DNA from: Mikania micrantha
Lineage: Eukaryota > Streptophyta > Magnoliopsida > Asterales > Asteraceae
Assembly: GCA_009363875.1 (NCBI GenBank)
Contig: CM018698.1
Location: 61,301,439 to 61,365,438, forward strand
DNA length: 64,000 nucleotides
Direction of reading: 5' to 3'
A program made the position numbers and the translations under genes. Positions 32,589 to 44,450 of this stretch are shown one piece after another. Each line of letters opens with the position of its first letter. The first letter of the stretch is position 1. The notes beneath the pieces are model-generated. The model was not told where the DNA came from, did not search any database, and saw nothing but the letters and a program-made list of their open reading frames with translations.

Positions 32589-34592
32589 TGGTAACCCATG
32601 ATAACATGCCAATATCAATTTAAATGTTTTTTTTCATCAAATATCATTGCTACCTCATGTATGAATTAACAAGAGATGACACAAGTTTAGAAAAGTTATA
32701 AAAAATTTAATTGTTAGAAAATAGTCTAATATCATACATGATATTATCATATATGTTACACGCGTTGAATAAATATATTAAATAGTTAAATAATAATAAA
32801 ATATTATTTTTTTCATACAAATATCACTATTTAAAAGTCTAGATTTGTTTATTTTTCTGCAAATCTTATTTTTGTAAAGAAGTTTTATGTAAATATTTTA
32901 TTTTTTAAAAGTCCAGCTTTAATATATAAAGTATTTTTAAAATTTATCATTTTTTTTATAAAGTCTACGTATTTTACATAAAAGTGTTACTTTTATTAAT
33001 AAAAAGACCCTTTTTTGATATATTAATAATATATATTTTAAGTTTCAAAAAATATAAACAATATCTTAGTATTTAATATTATTATCTTTTATGGTAGATA
33101 AACGTTAACAGGAGATAAATATAGTATAATTTTTATGTAGCATAGGAAAGATTCATTTGAGAGAGAAAGAAGATATAATTTGAAGATAATTTAATTTGAT
33201 CAAAAAATTTGAAAGGGAAAGAGAATTGCATGTGTCAACTAAAGTTATACCAATGATCATCATCTCAAGTGATTGAAAGAAGGTACTCTATGACTTCAAT
33301 ATTAAAAAGGTCATGGATTCAAGTCCTGACATGAATTAAATATGAGTTCTATACTGGGCTAGGGGTTTCTTCTCACCTATGACGTGTTTCCTCCTATTAA
33401 GTGTAGATATGATCTAGTGGGTTTATTATCAGTCAGTGATCTAAATTGATGTTCAAAATAAAACTAAAGTTAAGTGATTGAGAAACTGATATGTGTCACT
33501 TAATATTATTTCGTTTAACAAAATTAATAAAACTTTTTTTAAAATATTTTATCACATGTTTTAAAAGTGTGATTAGGTAAACCCTTTCTAATAATATTCT
33601 TGTTTTAAATATAAAAAAATTTGTTTTTATAGTGCAATTATTTTTTTAAATATATCTTACATAAATGTTTATAAAAAAGTAAAAAAAATTAGATCAAAAG
33701 TTAATAAAAGTATGCAAGACTAAATTACCTTTTATTACCTTTTTTTTCCTAATTATAAATTTAATGGCTTTAAATTTTTTGTGCTTTTGCTATTAAATAT
33801 TATTTTTTTTACACGCTCACTTATATATGAGTTAAAGCCAAATGTATTATAACACAATGAAATCTTAATGATGGGATAATACTAAAAAATCATAAGATCA
33901 TTGCTTCGAATCCCACAAGAAATTTCTCAAATTATTAAGTTTCTTATTAAATATGTGACTTGGTAGTGGATATGATCAGATGATACTGCTAATAGCACAA
34001 TGAAACTTTAGCGATACGTTAATGATCTGAATTAACTGTTTAAAAAAATCATATACGAGGTTAAAATTATTTTGTACTCATTTTTGTATGGTATTTTTGT
34101 TAGCAGTTCCTAAAAGTATGTATAAAACGACTTGCAAAGGTAACCGAATTTCTATATAAAGATACCTTTTTCCTTAACATTAAATTATAGTTAATATTTT
34201 GAGTCTCAAATTAAAGTAGTAAACAATAGGCTGCTGTTAAGAAAGTTATTGAAAGTGAGTTTTGAATTCAAATTTTATTTATTCCATTTAATAAAATTAA
34301 AATACTTCATGGTATAAACTTTCTTTATTTAACTTGCCATTTAGACATATATTTTTGAATATCCATGTAACGTTTGCAAAAATTCAGGTACGTTTATTTA
34401 ATCAAAAATCAGATTTTTACATCATGTTATGTTATGTTTTTTTTTTAAAAACGAACCCATCGGTGATATATTTTTATAAACAAATAATTAAATTTATAAA
34501 GGAATTATTATTGTTATAATAATAATTAAAAAAATTATATAATATTAATAATGACAATATAGTGGACGTAATATATATATATATATATATAT
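32589..34592. other. AT-rich DNA, possible old SINE pieces
   Basis: No gene. At 33,285-33,445 a GTACTCTATGACTTC...GTCATGGATTCAAGTCC resembles the Pol III head of a SINE, and at 33,890-34,040 GCTTCGAATCCCAC with a GACTTGGTAGTGGATATGATC tail resembles another; neither has a target duplication I can see. Confidence 0.4.
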
Positions 34593-34998
34593 AGGGAGAG
34601 GTTCAAATGTTAACCCTCCCTTATAGCGTTAACCGCTTAACCCTAGCGTTTTTTGCCCGAATCTTAAAATTTTTTTTTTCATGGTTTTTATTATGTAAAA
34701 ATAGGAGGGTTTCTTTTTTGTGTTTTTGCTAATTCATCACCGTTTAGAAGTTATTGTAAGTGTAAGTTACTTACACTTACTTACATTTACTGCATCAGAT
34801 ACGGTTTTGTAAGTAAGTGTAAGTAACTTACACTTACAATAACTTCTAAACGGTGATGAATTAGCAAAAACACAAAAAAGAAACCCCCCTATTTATGCAT
34901 AATAAAAACCATGAAAAAAAATTTAAGATTCGGGCAAAAAACGCTAGGGTTAAGCGGTTAACGCTATAAGGGAGGGTTAACAATGGAACCTTCTCCTA
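34593..34998. repeat. Foldback MITE, ~405 bp, nearly perfect palindrome
   Basis: Arms of about 180 bp run from GGGAGAGGTTCAAATGTTAACC to GGTTAACAATGGAACCTTCTCC. Landmarks pair exactly (CCGCTTAACCCTAGCG / CGCTAGGGTTAAGCGG; CACCGTTTAGAAG / CTTCTAAACGGTG; GTAAGTTACTTACAC). The short loop reads CATTTACTGCATCAGATACGG. It sits between TA runs. No coding. Confidence 0.93.
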
Positions 34999-35004
34999 TA
35001 TATA

Positions 35005-35039
<35 letters not shown>

Positions 35040-35041
<2 letters not shown>

Positions 35042-35640
35042 AAGGAAAGAAAAAAAATTAATAGGTTTCACTGACAATTGACGTAAAAATAAATAAATAA
35101 ATAAATAAAATTAGGTTATTATTCATTTATTATTTTTAAATTTAAAAAAAATTTCCTCTCTCTCTCAACTCATCTCCTTCTTTTTTTCAAAACCTCTACC
35201 TTCTCTCTCTATAAACTCTTTCAAAATTTTCAGTTGAACACACCCACTCTCACATTATACTTTGGTCAAGAAAGTTCTTCATTTTCTCCAAAGATCTAGG
35301 TCATCTTCCCCACTTCTCTTGAAAACCGCCAGAATTCATCCCATCATCTCCATAAACGTGGACACCTTCTCTACCACCATTCTCATTATCTCCATAACTC
35401 CACTCATCCCACTTATCAAATAACTACTCTCTTTTACACCTATAATTAAGTACTAACCTTGAGTAAGCCATAAGATCACATATTGCTCAGCTTTCTTTTC
35501 CGATCGATAGCTTCAAACAACCGGCTAGCAATATTTCTCTCGCTTTAAAGTACCCCCCCCCTCTCAGGTAACTTCTTTGAAATCTATCTTCTCTAATATG
35601 AACGTATGAAACTATGAAAGTGTGTGTGCAGAGACCATAT
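35040..35640 (+). other. Pyrimidine-rich block, candidate 5' leader exon
   Basis: From about 35,150 the plus strand is rich in CTCTCT and CTTC words and free of obvious repeats, ending in CCCCTCTCAG|GTAACTTC at 35,569, which looks like a leader exon followed by a donor. No coding exon follows before the foldback element at 35,682. It might be a leader of a gene whose body lies elsewhere or was lost, or of KRP 4.2 kb downstream; neither is supported. Confidence 0.3.
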
Positions 35641-35681
35641 AGACATATATGTATGCGGTCTATGTATATTATATATATATA

Positions 35682-36995
35682 TATAGGGAAGGGTATAAAA
35701 AATAACCCTCATCTTTTGCTACAACTACATAACTCATTTCAACAAATCATAAATTTACACATAAGCTTTTCATTAAAATATTAAAAAGGGCATCCTAGTC
35801 ATTTTACCTTTATAAGTTTTTCCCCCATCTTTTTTAAACATTAATAACTTTTTTATAATATATTATTTTTTTTAAAAATTGCACCATTGTATTCGTCTCA
35901 TTTTTCTCTTTAATTCCGTTATAGTCTCGACTAATTTTTTTTACTTTTTTTAGATGCCCTATATTTACATCATTGTAACGAGCTTAAATATAACAAATTT
36001 AATTAAAACTTTTTTAAAAATGATAAATGACAGTGATGTAATTTACATTGACGTAATTTATCGTGATGTAATTTACATTGACGTAAAATTTGGTTTTGGT
36101 TTTTTCGGTTAATTTGGTTCCGGTTCGGTTTTTTCGGTTAATTCGGTTTCGGTTCGGTTTTTTTTTTTGCTTTTTGCTCATCCATAATTTGTAACGAGCC
36201 TAAATACAACAAATTAGTTTGAAATGTTTTCGAACAATGATAAATTACATCACTATAATTATCATTGTTAGAGAAAAAAATCAAAATAATGTGTTATATT
36301 ACATCACTGTAATTTATCATTATAATTATCATTGTTAGAGAAAAAGTAAAATAATGTGTTATATTAATTACATCACTGTAATTTATCATTGTTAGAAAAA
36401 AATTTAAAATAGTGTGTTATATTTATGCTCGTTATATCGATGTTAATAATGGGCAATGAGAAAAAAAACAAAAAAAAAACTAGTCAACATTATAACGGGA
36501 ATTAAAGAGAAAATTATATCACTGTAAATAATGTGTTACGTCACCGTTAATTATGTTATTGTAAATTACTTCATTTTGTGTTACATTACTTCATTTTGTG
36601 TTACATTACTGTAATTTACCATTGTTGGAAAAAATTTCTAATTAATTTGCTATCGTTAAGCTCGTTACAATGATGTAAATACATGACATCAAAAAAATAA
36701 AAAAAATAAAAAAAATAAAAAACTAGTCGAGACTATAACGAAATTAAAGAGAAAAATGAGACGAGTATAATGGTGCAATTTTTTTAAAAAAATAATATAG
36801 TATAAAAAAGTTATGAATGTTTAAAAAACGGGGGTAAACTTTATATAAATAACAAATGTCCTAAATGTCATTCATACTAAAGACAAAGGAATTGACACGT
36901 GGCACGATCCTATGCATTTACCTTTTTCAAGTAACCATTGGATGATGGTTAATGGGTTGTAACAAAAGATGAGGGTTATCAAAAATTCCATGCCC

Positions 36996-36998
<3 letters not shown>
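35682..36998. repeat. Long foldback element, ~1.32 kb
   Basis: Terminal inverted repeats of about 45 bp (GGGAAGGGTATAAAAAATAACC / complement GGGCATGGAATTTTTGATAACC), both followed by CTCATCTTTTG. A second inner pair is ATTCGTCTCATTTTTCTC...TATAGTCTCGACTA at 35,891-35,932 against TAGTCGAGACTATAAC...GAGAAAAATGAGACGAG at 36,722-36,766. The middle repeats CATCACTGTAATTTATCATTG units and TTCGGTTAATT units. Another copy enters the window at its left edge. Confidence 0.85.
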
Positions 36999-37042
<44 letters not shown>

Positions 37043-37109
37043 GAAAGCCAAAGGAGTAACCATTAGCCTAAAAGCCTTTGGTTGAATAATTAATATATAT
37101 ATATACTAG

Positions 37110-37727
37110 GTTATAAACCCGAGTATTATACGGATTTGAGTAACAAATAACTCAGTTAAATATATTTATGATGAATTACGTAATCAATATAAATACATTT
37201 TATAATTACAAATACAATTTATAAATTTCTAAAACTTCTTTATATATAACGTAAAGTTATCCGTGAAAAAAATTGGTTGTCTCATTAACAAACCATCTTT
37301 TGACCACGGTTGGCCTTCACTTTTATTTATTGACATTGCAAATGATATGTGTGAGTAAATTGTCTTATTTGAAAATTTCAGTTATATTTTAATTAAAATA
37401 TAACTTTAATACATAAGTTAGGTTTGTATTTATATATGCAACATTCCTTTGATTTTGAACAAAATAGTATTAATATATAATCTTAATAATAATCAAATAA
37501 ATGTTAAAAGAAAAATACAACTTAAATTTGTCACCATAAAAATAGGAGTGGTGTTATTTAAATTTTAGCATAAAAATATGATCTATTTGTTTTATTGTTT
37601 TAATTATAAATTGACATGTGTCAATAATTTTTTAAAATTAAATGTGAGGTTTACACATGGCAAATTTAAAAAAAGATTAATTATGGTAGTATCACATAAC
37701 CAAAAAGATTTTAGTTTATTATAAAAC
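37110..37727. repeat. AT-rich dispersed repeat with TACTAGGTTA start
   Basis: Starts ATACTAGGTTATAAACCCGAG; a related start ATACTAGGTTAAATCCCGCG is at 50,408. Interior is AT-rich without coding. Class not determined. Confidence 0.45.
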
Positions 37728-38030
37728 TATCCACAGCGGTCACCCCACTGAAAATCTTTCCCCACCGAAATTTAACGCCACGTCATCACCCCACTGAAAA
37801 CCTTAAACCCCACAACGGTCACCCCACCGAAAATCCTTCCCCACTATTCCAATCAACCAATCAGAAAGCAGAAAATTAAGAAAGTGGGCGGGGAGCGGGA
37901 GCCGCTTGGTGCGGGAATTGGAGGCCGCCGGTGAGGGGGGGCGGTGTAGCCGCTGAATCCCGCCGAAGGGACGTCTCCCGCTGGGCCGGCGGTGAAGGCG
38001 CTGCGGGTGGTCTAATAGATAGATATATGG
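37728..38030. repeat. GC-rich non-autonomous element
   Basis: A sharp GC-rich island in AT-rich DNA. CACCCCACTGAAAATC / CACCCCACCGAAAATCC recurs on the left half, and the right end (GGCGCTGCGGGTGGTC) is roughly the complement of the left (CCACAGCGGTCACC). Looks like a short TIR element; no target duplication found. Confidence 0.45.
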
Positions 38031-38098
38031 GTATAAAGCTTCCACATGGTTATGCTAACATTGATGTATTTGTCAAATTGATTGATATGTGGACCCAA

Positions 38099-38099
38099 A

Positions 38100-38148
<49 letters not shown>
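38099..38148. repeat. (TG)n microsatellite
   Basis: About 24 uninterrupted TG units directly followed by a TA run and a foldback MITE. It creates the artificial Val-Cys frame at 37,931-38,155. Confidence 0.97.
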
Positions 38149-38152
<4 letters not shown>

Positions 38153-38154
<2 letters not shown>

Positions 38155-38557
38155 GGGAGAGGTTCAAATGTTAACCCTCCCTTATAGCGTTAACCGCTTA
38201 ACCCTAGCGTTTTTTGCCCGAATCTTAAATTTTTTTTCATGGTTTTTATTATGCATAAATAAGGGGGTTTCTTTTTTGTGTTTTTGCTAATTCATCACCG
38301 TTTAGAAGTTATTGTAAGTGTAAGTTACTTACACTTACTTACAATCCGTATCTGATGCAGTAAATGTAAGTAAGTGTAAGTAACTTACACTTATCATAAC
38401 TTCTAAACGGTGATGAATTAGCAAAAACACAAAAAAGAAACCCCCCTATTTATGCATAATAAAAACCATGAAAAAAAAATTTAAGATTCGGGCAAAAAAC
38501 GCTAGGGTTAAGCGGTTAACGCTATAAGGGAGGGTTAACAATGGAACCTTCCCCTAT
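38153..38557. repeat. Foldback MITE, second copy, loop reversed
   Basis: Nearly identical to 34,593-34,998 over both arms. The loop reads CAATCCGTATCTGATGCAGT, the complement of the loop in the other copy, so the two insertions have opposite orientation. Confidence 0.93.
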
Positions 38558-38867
38558 ATATATTTGAAATCATGGGATTGTTTTTATGAATAATTAACTA
38601 ACATATTTATTTATACAGAAGCATATATTACATGTATAATTTTCGAAGGGATTATATAAAAATGGCAATGAATATATATAGTTGTATTTTTGGAAGTAAA
38701 TATTATAAGTTACCACGTCATTTTGCAAATATATATATATATATATATATAATAACCTAAAAGTATCACCAATGGTTAAGCCTAATTTATACAAAAGAAT
38801 ATTTTTGATAAACTATAGTTATAATGGTTATAATTATTGTTATCAAAGAAAACTATTATAAGCAATA
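38558..38867. other. AT-rich spacer
   Basis: Contains a TA run near 38,731-38,750 and no gene. Confidence 0.4.
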
Positions 38868-39659
38868 CCTAATTTGTAGCCCCTTTTTACTCTTTTTGCT
38901 TTACAAACTTGGGGTGAAAGACATGTTAAACTCAATTTTTATTCTGTCATATGCTATTTATGTTGATGTGATGCATAAGTAAACTAGGATTGTAGATTGC
39001 ATGAGACGATATATTCCATTTTCGTAAGTCCCGTTTATTCTAACACAACCATTAATTCATATACTCGAACCAATGGATAAATATTGAATAGTACTATTTG
39101 GGCTGACAATCTCATTCATTGTAAACTGGTCTTGCTAGCTATAGTCAGTTTAACACATGACACTATCAATGAATGAATATTTCCATCTTTATACGCATTA
39201 TTCGAATGACTTTTATTAGTCATCCTTTGGACAGACAGTCACAGGTTTGGTTGTGGACTCATGTATGTTGCATCCAACATACTTTTGTCACACATACATC
39301 ATTATAGCATACTTGTGCGTACTATGAACGATTATCATTTGGAACGAGAAACTTTGAATACAAATCATTTATCGAGTCACGAAAACCTACGTGCTCACCA
39401 ACTTTATAGTTGACCGTTTTCAAACATGTTTTTCAGGTGACAAGAATTGAGATAGACTTGGACACTTTGTTAGGAGCATTTATTGAAGAACCATGTTTCA
39501 TTCAATTACACAAATCTCTAGACTAGTATAGCTTTTGTAATTGTTATATTTAGACTTGTTATGATTTTATGTTTATGGTAGACACTTTTGAACCTTGTAT
39601 GTTCGATATTTCAATTTTGTTACAACTCTCGTGTTTCCGCCAATGGCGAGGGTGTGACA
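38868..39659 (+). repeat. 3' remnant of a long LTR, abutting the KRP promoter
   Basis: Sense is plus. GCCCCTTTTTACTCTTTTTGC at 38,879 matches the start of the putative intron of the LTRs at 57-62 kb; then CTCACC-CAACT-TTAT-AGTTG-AC (39,394-39,414), an acceptor-like TTTTTCAG|GTGAC ending at 39,436, and a terminal GGGTGTGACA at 39,659. The 5' part, including TATA box and donor, is missing. Its end lies 31 bp before the KRP TATA box. Confidence 0.72.
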
Positions 39660-39690
39660 ATCCAATTAAAAATGATTTTACCAATTTATG

Positions 39691-39699
39691 TATAAAAAT
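39691..39699 (+). promoter_or_regulatory. Likely TATA box of the KRP gene
   Basis: TATAAAAAT, 143 bp upstream of the KRP start codon, with a short leader ending AGAGAGAGAACTAACTG before the ATG. The upstream sequence is LTR-derived from 39,659 backwards. Confidence 0.55.
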
Positions 39700-39833
39700 T
39701 AATTTTTTTAGTAGTATAATTTTCGAAACGAAATAACAACCTCGATACTTTTCCACCGTTGGATCTATCTATCATCTATAAGAATTCAATATATCTCCTC
39801 AACGGTCCCTAGAGAGAGAACTAACTGTGTGAG

Positions 39834-40903
39834 ATGGATAGCAACAGATGCAAAAGCATTGATGATATTGCGGTGATCAGCGGTTCAAAATCACACGGCG
39901 GTGTGCGGCGGAGCAGAGAGACGGAGGTCACAAGTTCCGATTCCGGCAAGAGAAGAAAATTGGATACTCAAGATCACGAGAATGTTGTTGAGCTGGAAAA
40001 TCAGTGCCGGAGTGGGGTCGACGTGAATTCGACAGAGCATGTGGTTTCTTCAACGGAATCCGGTGATAATGTGTTGTTGTCTTCATGCTGTAATCATGAT
40101 TTGAGCTTAGATCTGAAGGTGAAATTCAAAATTCTGTCGTCTGGATATGAATCATATGATGCTTGGTTGTTATTGTATAATCTCGAGACCCTCATTTTAA
40201 ATTGAGTGTTAATGTGTTGATTAGTTGTATGAATGCTTAATTACAGGCCGAGCTTCGATCCGATACGGAAACGGAAACCTCCATGTCTGGCAATGGTGGT
40301 TTCAGGTGATTGATGAATTCCTCTTTAATTTGCCTTTAATCAGTTTATTGAATGTTATTGATCTTAACCAATTTCAATTTCGAGTTACATCTTCGTTTTT
40401 GAAACTGAAAAAGTGAAAAATGAAGAAACGATTCTTAATTCCTTTTATCGCTTCATATTCTCTATATAAATCCTTATCGCAACAAAATTTTAATTAACAT
40501 CATGTTTCAACAATTTACAGCAGAGAAACGAGTCCGTCAAGTGAGATTTGTTTAGATTCGGACGAAATGGAGTCATCGTCAACGTTAAAAAACAAGCCAG
40601 CACCACCACCGGCGGCCAATTCTCGTCGCAAACAGTCACCGGCGACAAATACTCCAACGGCAGCGGAGATCAACGAGTTTTTCTCAGCCATTGAAAAGAA
40701 AGAACAAAAACGATTCGTCGAAAAGTAAGTAGCTTACAAGCCAGCAAGGAAACCACAACCTTCTAATATGTCATAAATCTCAAATCCGTAAAAACTTATT
40801 CTCTTACACTAATTATGCTTTTGATTTGATCAGGTACAACTATGATATCGTGAATGACGTACCAATGGATGGTAAGTACCAGTGGGTTCGATTGAAGCCA
40901 TAA
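39834..40903 (+). CDS. KRP: Kip-related cyclin-dependent kinase inhibitor (KRP/ICK), 4 exons
   Basis: Nuclear protein that binds and inhibits CDK-cyclin complexes and so restrains cell-cycle progression. Exons: 39834..40118, 40247..40305, 40521..40724, 40834..40903; all introns GT-AG; 618 nt, 205 residues plus TAA. Exon joins keep frame (SLDLK|AELRS; GGF|SRETSPSSEI; FVEK|YNYDI). The N-terminal MDSNRCKSIDDIAVI...GGVRRSRE follows the KRP N-terminal pattern, a basic KRRKLD lies near residue 40, RETSPSSE (about 116-123) matches the conserved RET-PS-E motif, and the C-terminus (about 162-205) is the CDI domain: EINEFFSAIEKKEQKRFVEKYNYDIVND ending QWVRLKP. Length and a strictly C-terminal CDI are typical of plant KRPs. 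Which paralogue is not certain. No disruption seen; the last ten codons of exon 4 contain GGTAAGT but must be coding. Confidence 0.93.
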
Positions 40904-41650
40904 TCGTCCGATCAATTAAGCAGGTGAACACTAATCAAGACGATGCTTAGATTTCCATCTTCTTAATAGTTGTTGCAATCATTTCCTGCTGTCACTGATT
41001 TTGAAATTCAGTTAATTAGGGTTATGACGGTTAAAAGGAAATCATGTTTATGTATAGGCACATCAATTTCTAACTATGTGTAAAAGCGCTTTCATTTCAT
41101 TTTCTTGATTTGTGTCCTACACCATATTAGAAGCTTCATCTGCAACTGTCACTGTTATGTGTTCATCCCTCCTCTCTGGGCTGGACTGCTGCTACATCAG
41201 TGTCAGTAATGTTGGTGGGGTATGTGTATTCTTTCCATATGCTAACCTAAACATAGGGATTTGAACCCACAATATTAATTACAGTGTCGGAAAATACAAA
41301 ATATTCGAGACTGGTTTTAAATTTCATTTCTTTGTCCTTTTTTTCTTATCAACTCCTTCAAATTAATTACCGTATAACCCAGAAGATTTCGCTTCATTAT
41401 TTCATCTCCTCTATTGGTGGGGTATGTGTATTCTTTCCATCTCCTCTAATAAGGGTAAATATATTAAGTACGGTAGGATACAAAAAAGCAATATTTTGAT
41501 AATTTGATCCACACATTTGAGTTTGGGTGCATATGGAAAGTCATAATCATGCTATAAAGTATTCTATTGTAGGGTCCATGCATGCATTTAGCCCTTGGAT
41601 GTAGATCTTAGTCATGCAATGGGCATGTTCTTAATGCACCCATCTCAAAT
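40904..41650 (+). other. KRP 3' region and intergenic DNA
   Basis: The first ~250 bases are probably KRP 3' UTR. A ~26-bp word TTGGTGGGGTATGTGTATTCTTTCCAT is present at about 41,212 and 41,415. No other gene; the frame at 41,284-41,499 spans this repeat and is not credible. Confidence 0.5.
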
Positions 41651-42005
41651 ATTTTTGACACACCCCGAGCCGGCGGGAACGGATCTGTTTTCCCGTCGGG
41701 CGGAAGGTTCCCGGGGCGTGATATCGTGAGTGATAATCGTGATGATCAGATTGTTTACATTGCACATGATATATAATGAGAAAATCCTAAGTTAAATAGA
41801 ATTACAAAGTTAAATTACATCAGTTCATAATTTAACAATGTAAATCTACTATCAACATCATCTATTCTTCTATCTTGTATTGCACAAGATATACAAAATA
41901 AACTGTAAAATGATGTTCCAAAATATATGCAAGTCCAAAAAGCTAGGTTTTCTAACTGGTAACCTAGTCCAAAAGCAATAACTCCTTAGTTGACTTGTTC
42001 GTCAC

Positions 42006-43111
42006 CTGAGAAGTCATGCAAAAGATCAAGTCAACACATGGTTGGTGAGTTCATATAGTTTTATAAAAATGAATTTGAATAACCTTTGAATGACAACCTT
42101 AACCTCACCATTAACCACCTATACCATCCAGTTCAGTATGCTTATATATAGTGCATATGTAGGAGACAAGCCCCAGCCAACATCCCACCACATACCAAAC
42201 CACATGATATATTGTTCCTGGCGGTAATTAAGCGTCTCATCCCACAACCTTGTTTCCATAACGTTTGATTTATAGCATTTAAATTTCCTTGAAAATGTTT
42301 ACCTTGATCCCTTCGAAATGACAACCTTAAACTCATTAACGACCACCTATACTATCCAATCAAGTATGCTTATATATAGGGCATATGTAGGGGACAAACC
42401 CCAGGAAACATTCCACCACATACCGGACTACTTAGCATATTGTCATTAATGATATTTAAGCGTTTCATTCCTTTCACCTTCACTTTAGATTCTGATTTCC
42501 TCAATTTGAAATACCTCTGATTTCTTGAGTTCACCATGTATACATGATTACTCATAACACTTGTAGATACTATCCAATAAATGCTTAGTTAAATAAATAA
42601 ATAAACATTTAATAAAAATCTAAGACCTAATGATTGGGCCTTGGTCATACTCGAGTATACTAGTCTAGCAATCTAGGTTCTTAGTAGTGGAGGAAAATCT
42701 GTAAATATCATCAAGCATGCGACCTATACTCAATCAGTCTAGCTAGGACATCTTTTGAGATACAGGATTTATTGACCGTTCACATGCTATCTTTGAATAT
42801 TTCCCAGATATCCCTTGAAAATAGTTCTTTGTTCATAGTTCTTTGAAATATATCGTTAGTTCTTTGAAAACACACCACTGAAAATAGTTCTTTGTTTTGA
42901 AACAGTTACCTATTCTTGATGAATAAACAACCCAATTTGAAAACCTGCAAATAGTTTACCTAGACCAAATCTAGGCTAATAATTATACATGTAGAACATA
43001 TATAAAGTAAAAGAATTTAAGTAAATATAATCCAAAGAAAATAATTTACGCATGCTTCTCAGCCCCGCGTTTGTAAAACAAAAATGTTTAGAAAATGGGC
43101 AATGAACTCAC
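42006..43111 (-). other. Putative LTR-internal intron with acceptor-side hairpin
   Basis: 1,106 nt on minus, CAG|GTGAGTTCATTGCCC to ACTTCTCAG|GTGAC. Hairpin CAAC-CATGT-GTTG (42,044-42,032) between CTCAC and AC. Confidence 0.5.
42090..42560. repeat. Diverged ~230-bp direct duplication
   Basis: The block CAACCTTAA-CTCA-TTAA-ACCACCTATAC-ATCCA...TATGCTTATATATAG-GCATATGTAGG-GACAA-CCCAG-CATTCCACCACATACC occurs at about 42,092 and again from 42,310. A related GCATATGTAGGGG...CCAGCC piece is at 63,668-63,705. Confidence 0.75.
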
Positions 43112-44019
43112 CTGTGTTGCTCTGTAATAAATTACCACACAAATGCGCGCTCGTTGTTTGTAGGTTATGTTTCTTCAGTTCCTGAGTTGTTTTAAGAGAA
43201 TGCGAATACGATAAGTATACATATTAGTCGTCGTATCTAAGGTTTGGTCTCGGTGTGCAACTAAGTGTCTTATGTGCTAATTGTGCTTCTAAGATTTAAT
43301 CTAACTAGTCTAACCTAGATACCCATTTGTAACCCATATCCCAACAGTTTAATCATAACAAGCCTTTAATTAAAAATTTATAATTTAATTCATTTTAAGT
43401 TAAATATTTAATCAAAATCATTTCTTTTAATTCAATAAAGTTTATAAATCATTTTCTTTTATTAAAACCAATTATCTTTAATTGAAATGCCATTGAACTT
43501 ATGATGGGCTTAGGTTAAGCCCATTGGGCCCACCTTAGCCCATTGCTAGCCTTTGATCGCTAATGATTACAAATCAAAATCCGTGAATAATACGACATAG
43601 ATAAATAACTCATCTAGGTTAGTTATCCGTATGAAAACTTTTCCTAAAGTTTAAGTGTTAATAATTAATTTAACACTCACCTTTAAATCATTGTTTTGTT
43701 TCTACATGAATTGAAATGAATGCCCAAGTGGTTTAGGCCCACTAAGTAAATGTTAACAACTCATGTTTCTTTAACCCATTCTCAACTTATACCTTATATT
43801 GTTGAACCCGTATTGGCCTTCAAAAGTTAAGTATTGATTTTGTATAAGGAACCCTAATGTTCCATGCATGGTTTACATACCCATCCCATGCACACACATA
43901 CGTTCCATGCTTACATGTCCTTCGTTTATCATCGGTTTTGTGTAGTCGTATCTCCCTTCCCATGGCTCGTAAACTAAAGGTGGAAGCCCTAGATTCAATG
44001 CACCATGCTTAAATACAAC

Positions 44020-44450
44020 TAGCTTCGGTAAACCGAGGTCAGCGAACCTTTTGACAACAACTAAGGGTTCAGCACAAACAGTGGGTCCGGTGAACCTTTA
44101 GGTTTTGTCCATGGTCTTAGATCCGACGAACCTTAAGGTTCGGCCTACAGGTTCGTTGGTCTAGGTTCGGTAAGAGCTGGTCATCCTTAAGGTTTGGCTA
44201 TTGCAGGGGGTTCGGCCATGATAATGGTTCGGTGATGCTGGGATTCGGCCAAAAGAGAATAGGTTCGGCTGACATGAGTTCGTTGGTCAGACGTTCGCCA
44301 CCCTAGGGTTCGGCTTAAGATAATGGTTCGGCCTATAACAGGTTCTTCCCTCCCAGGTTTAGCCACATGAGGTTCGTGGCATTCATGTTGGCGCCTCAAC
44401 AGGTTCGGCCACCCCTCACAGGTTCGGCCGACCTGTTCCCTTCGTGACTC
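44020..44450 (-). repeat. GGTTCG word array in LTR family 2
   Basis: About eighteen GGTTCG or close variants (GGTTCGGCC, GGTTCGGTG, GAACC on the other strand) in 430 bp; same position in the LTR as at 30,880-31,220. Confidence 0.75.

Noticed and set aside
37931..38155. Open frame of 74 codons ending in Val-Cys repeats
   Set aside because: The C-terminal half is the (TG)n microsatellite and the first half a GC-rich MITE; no protein support.
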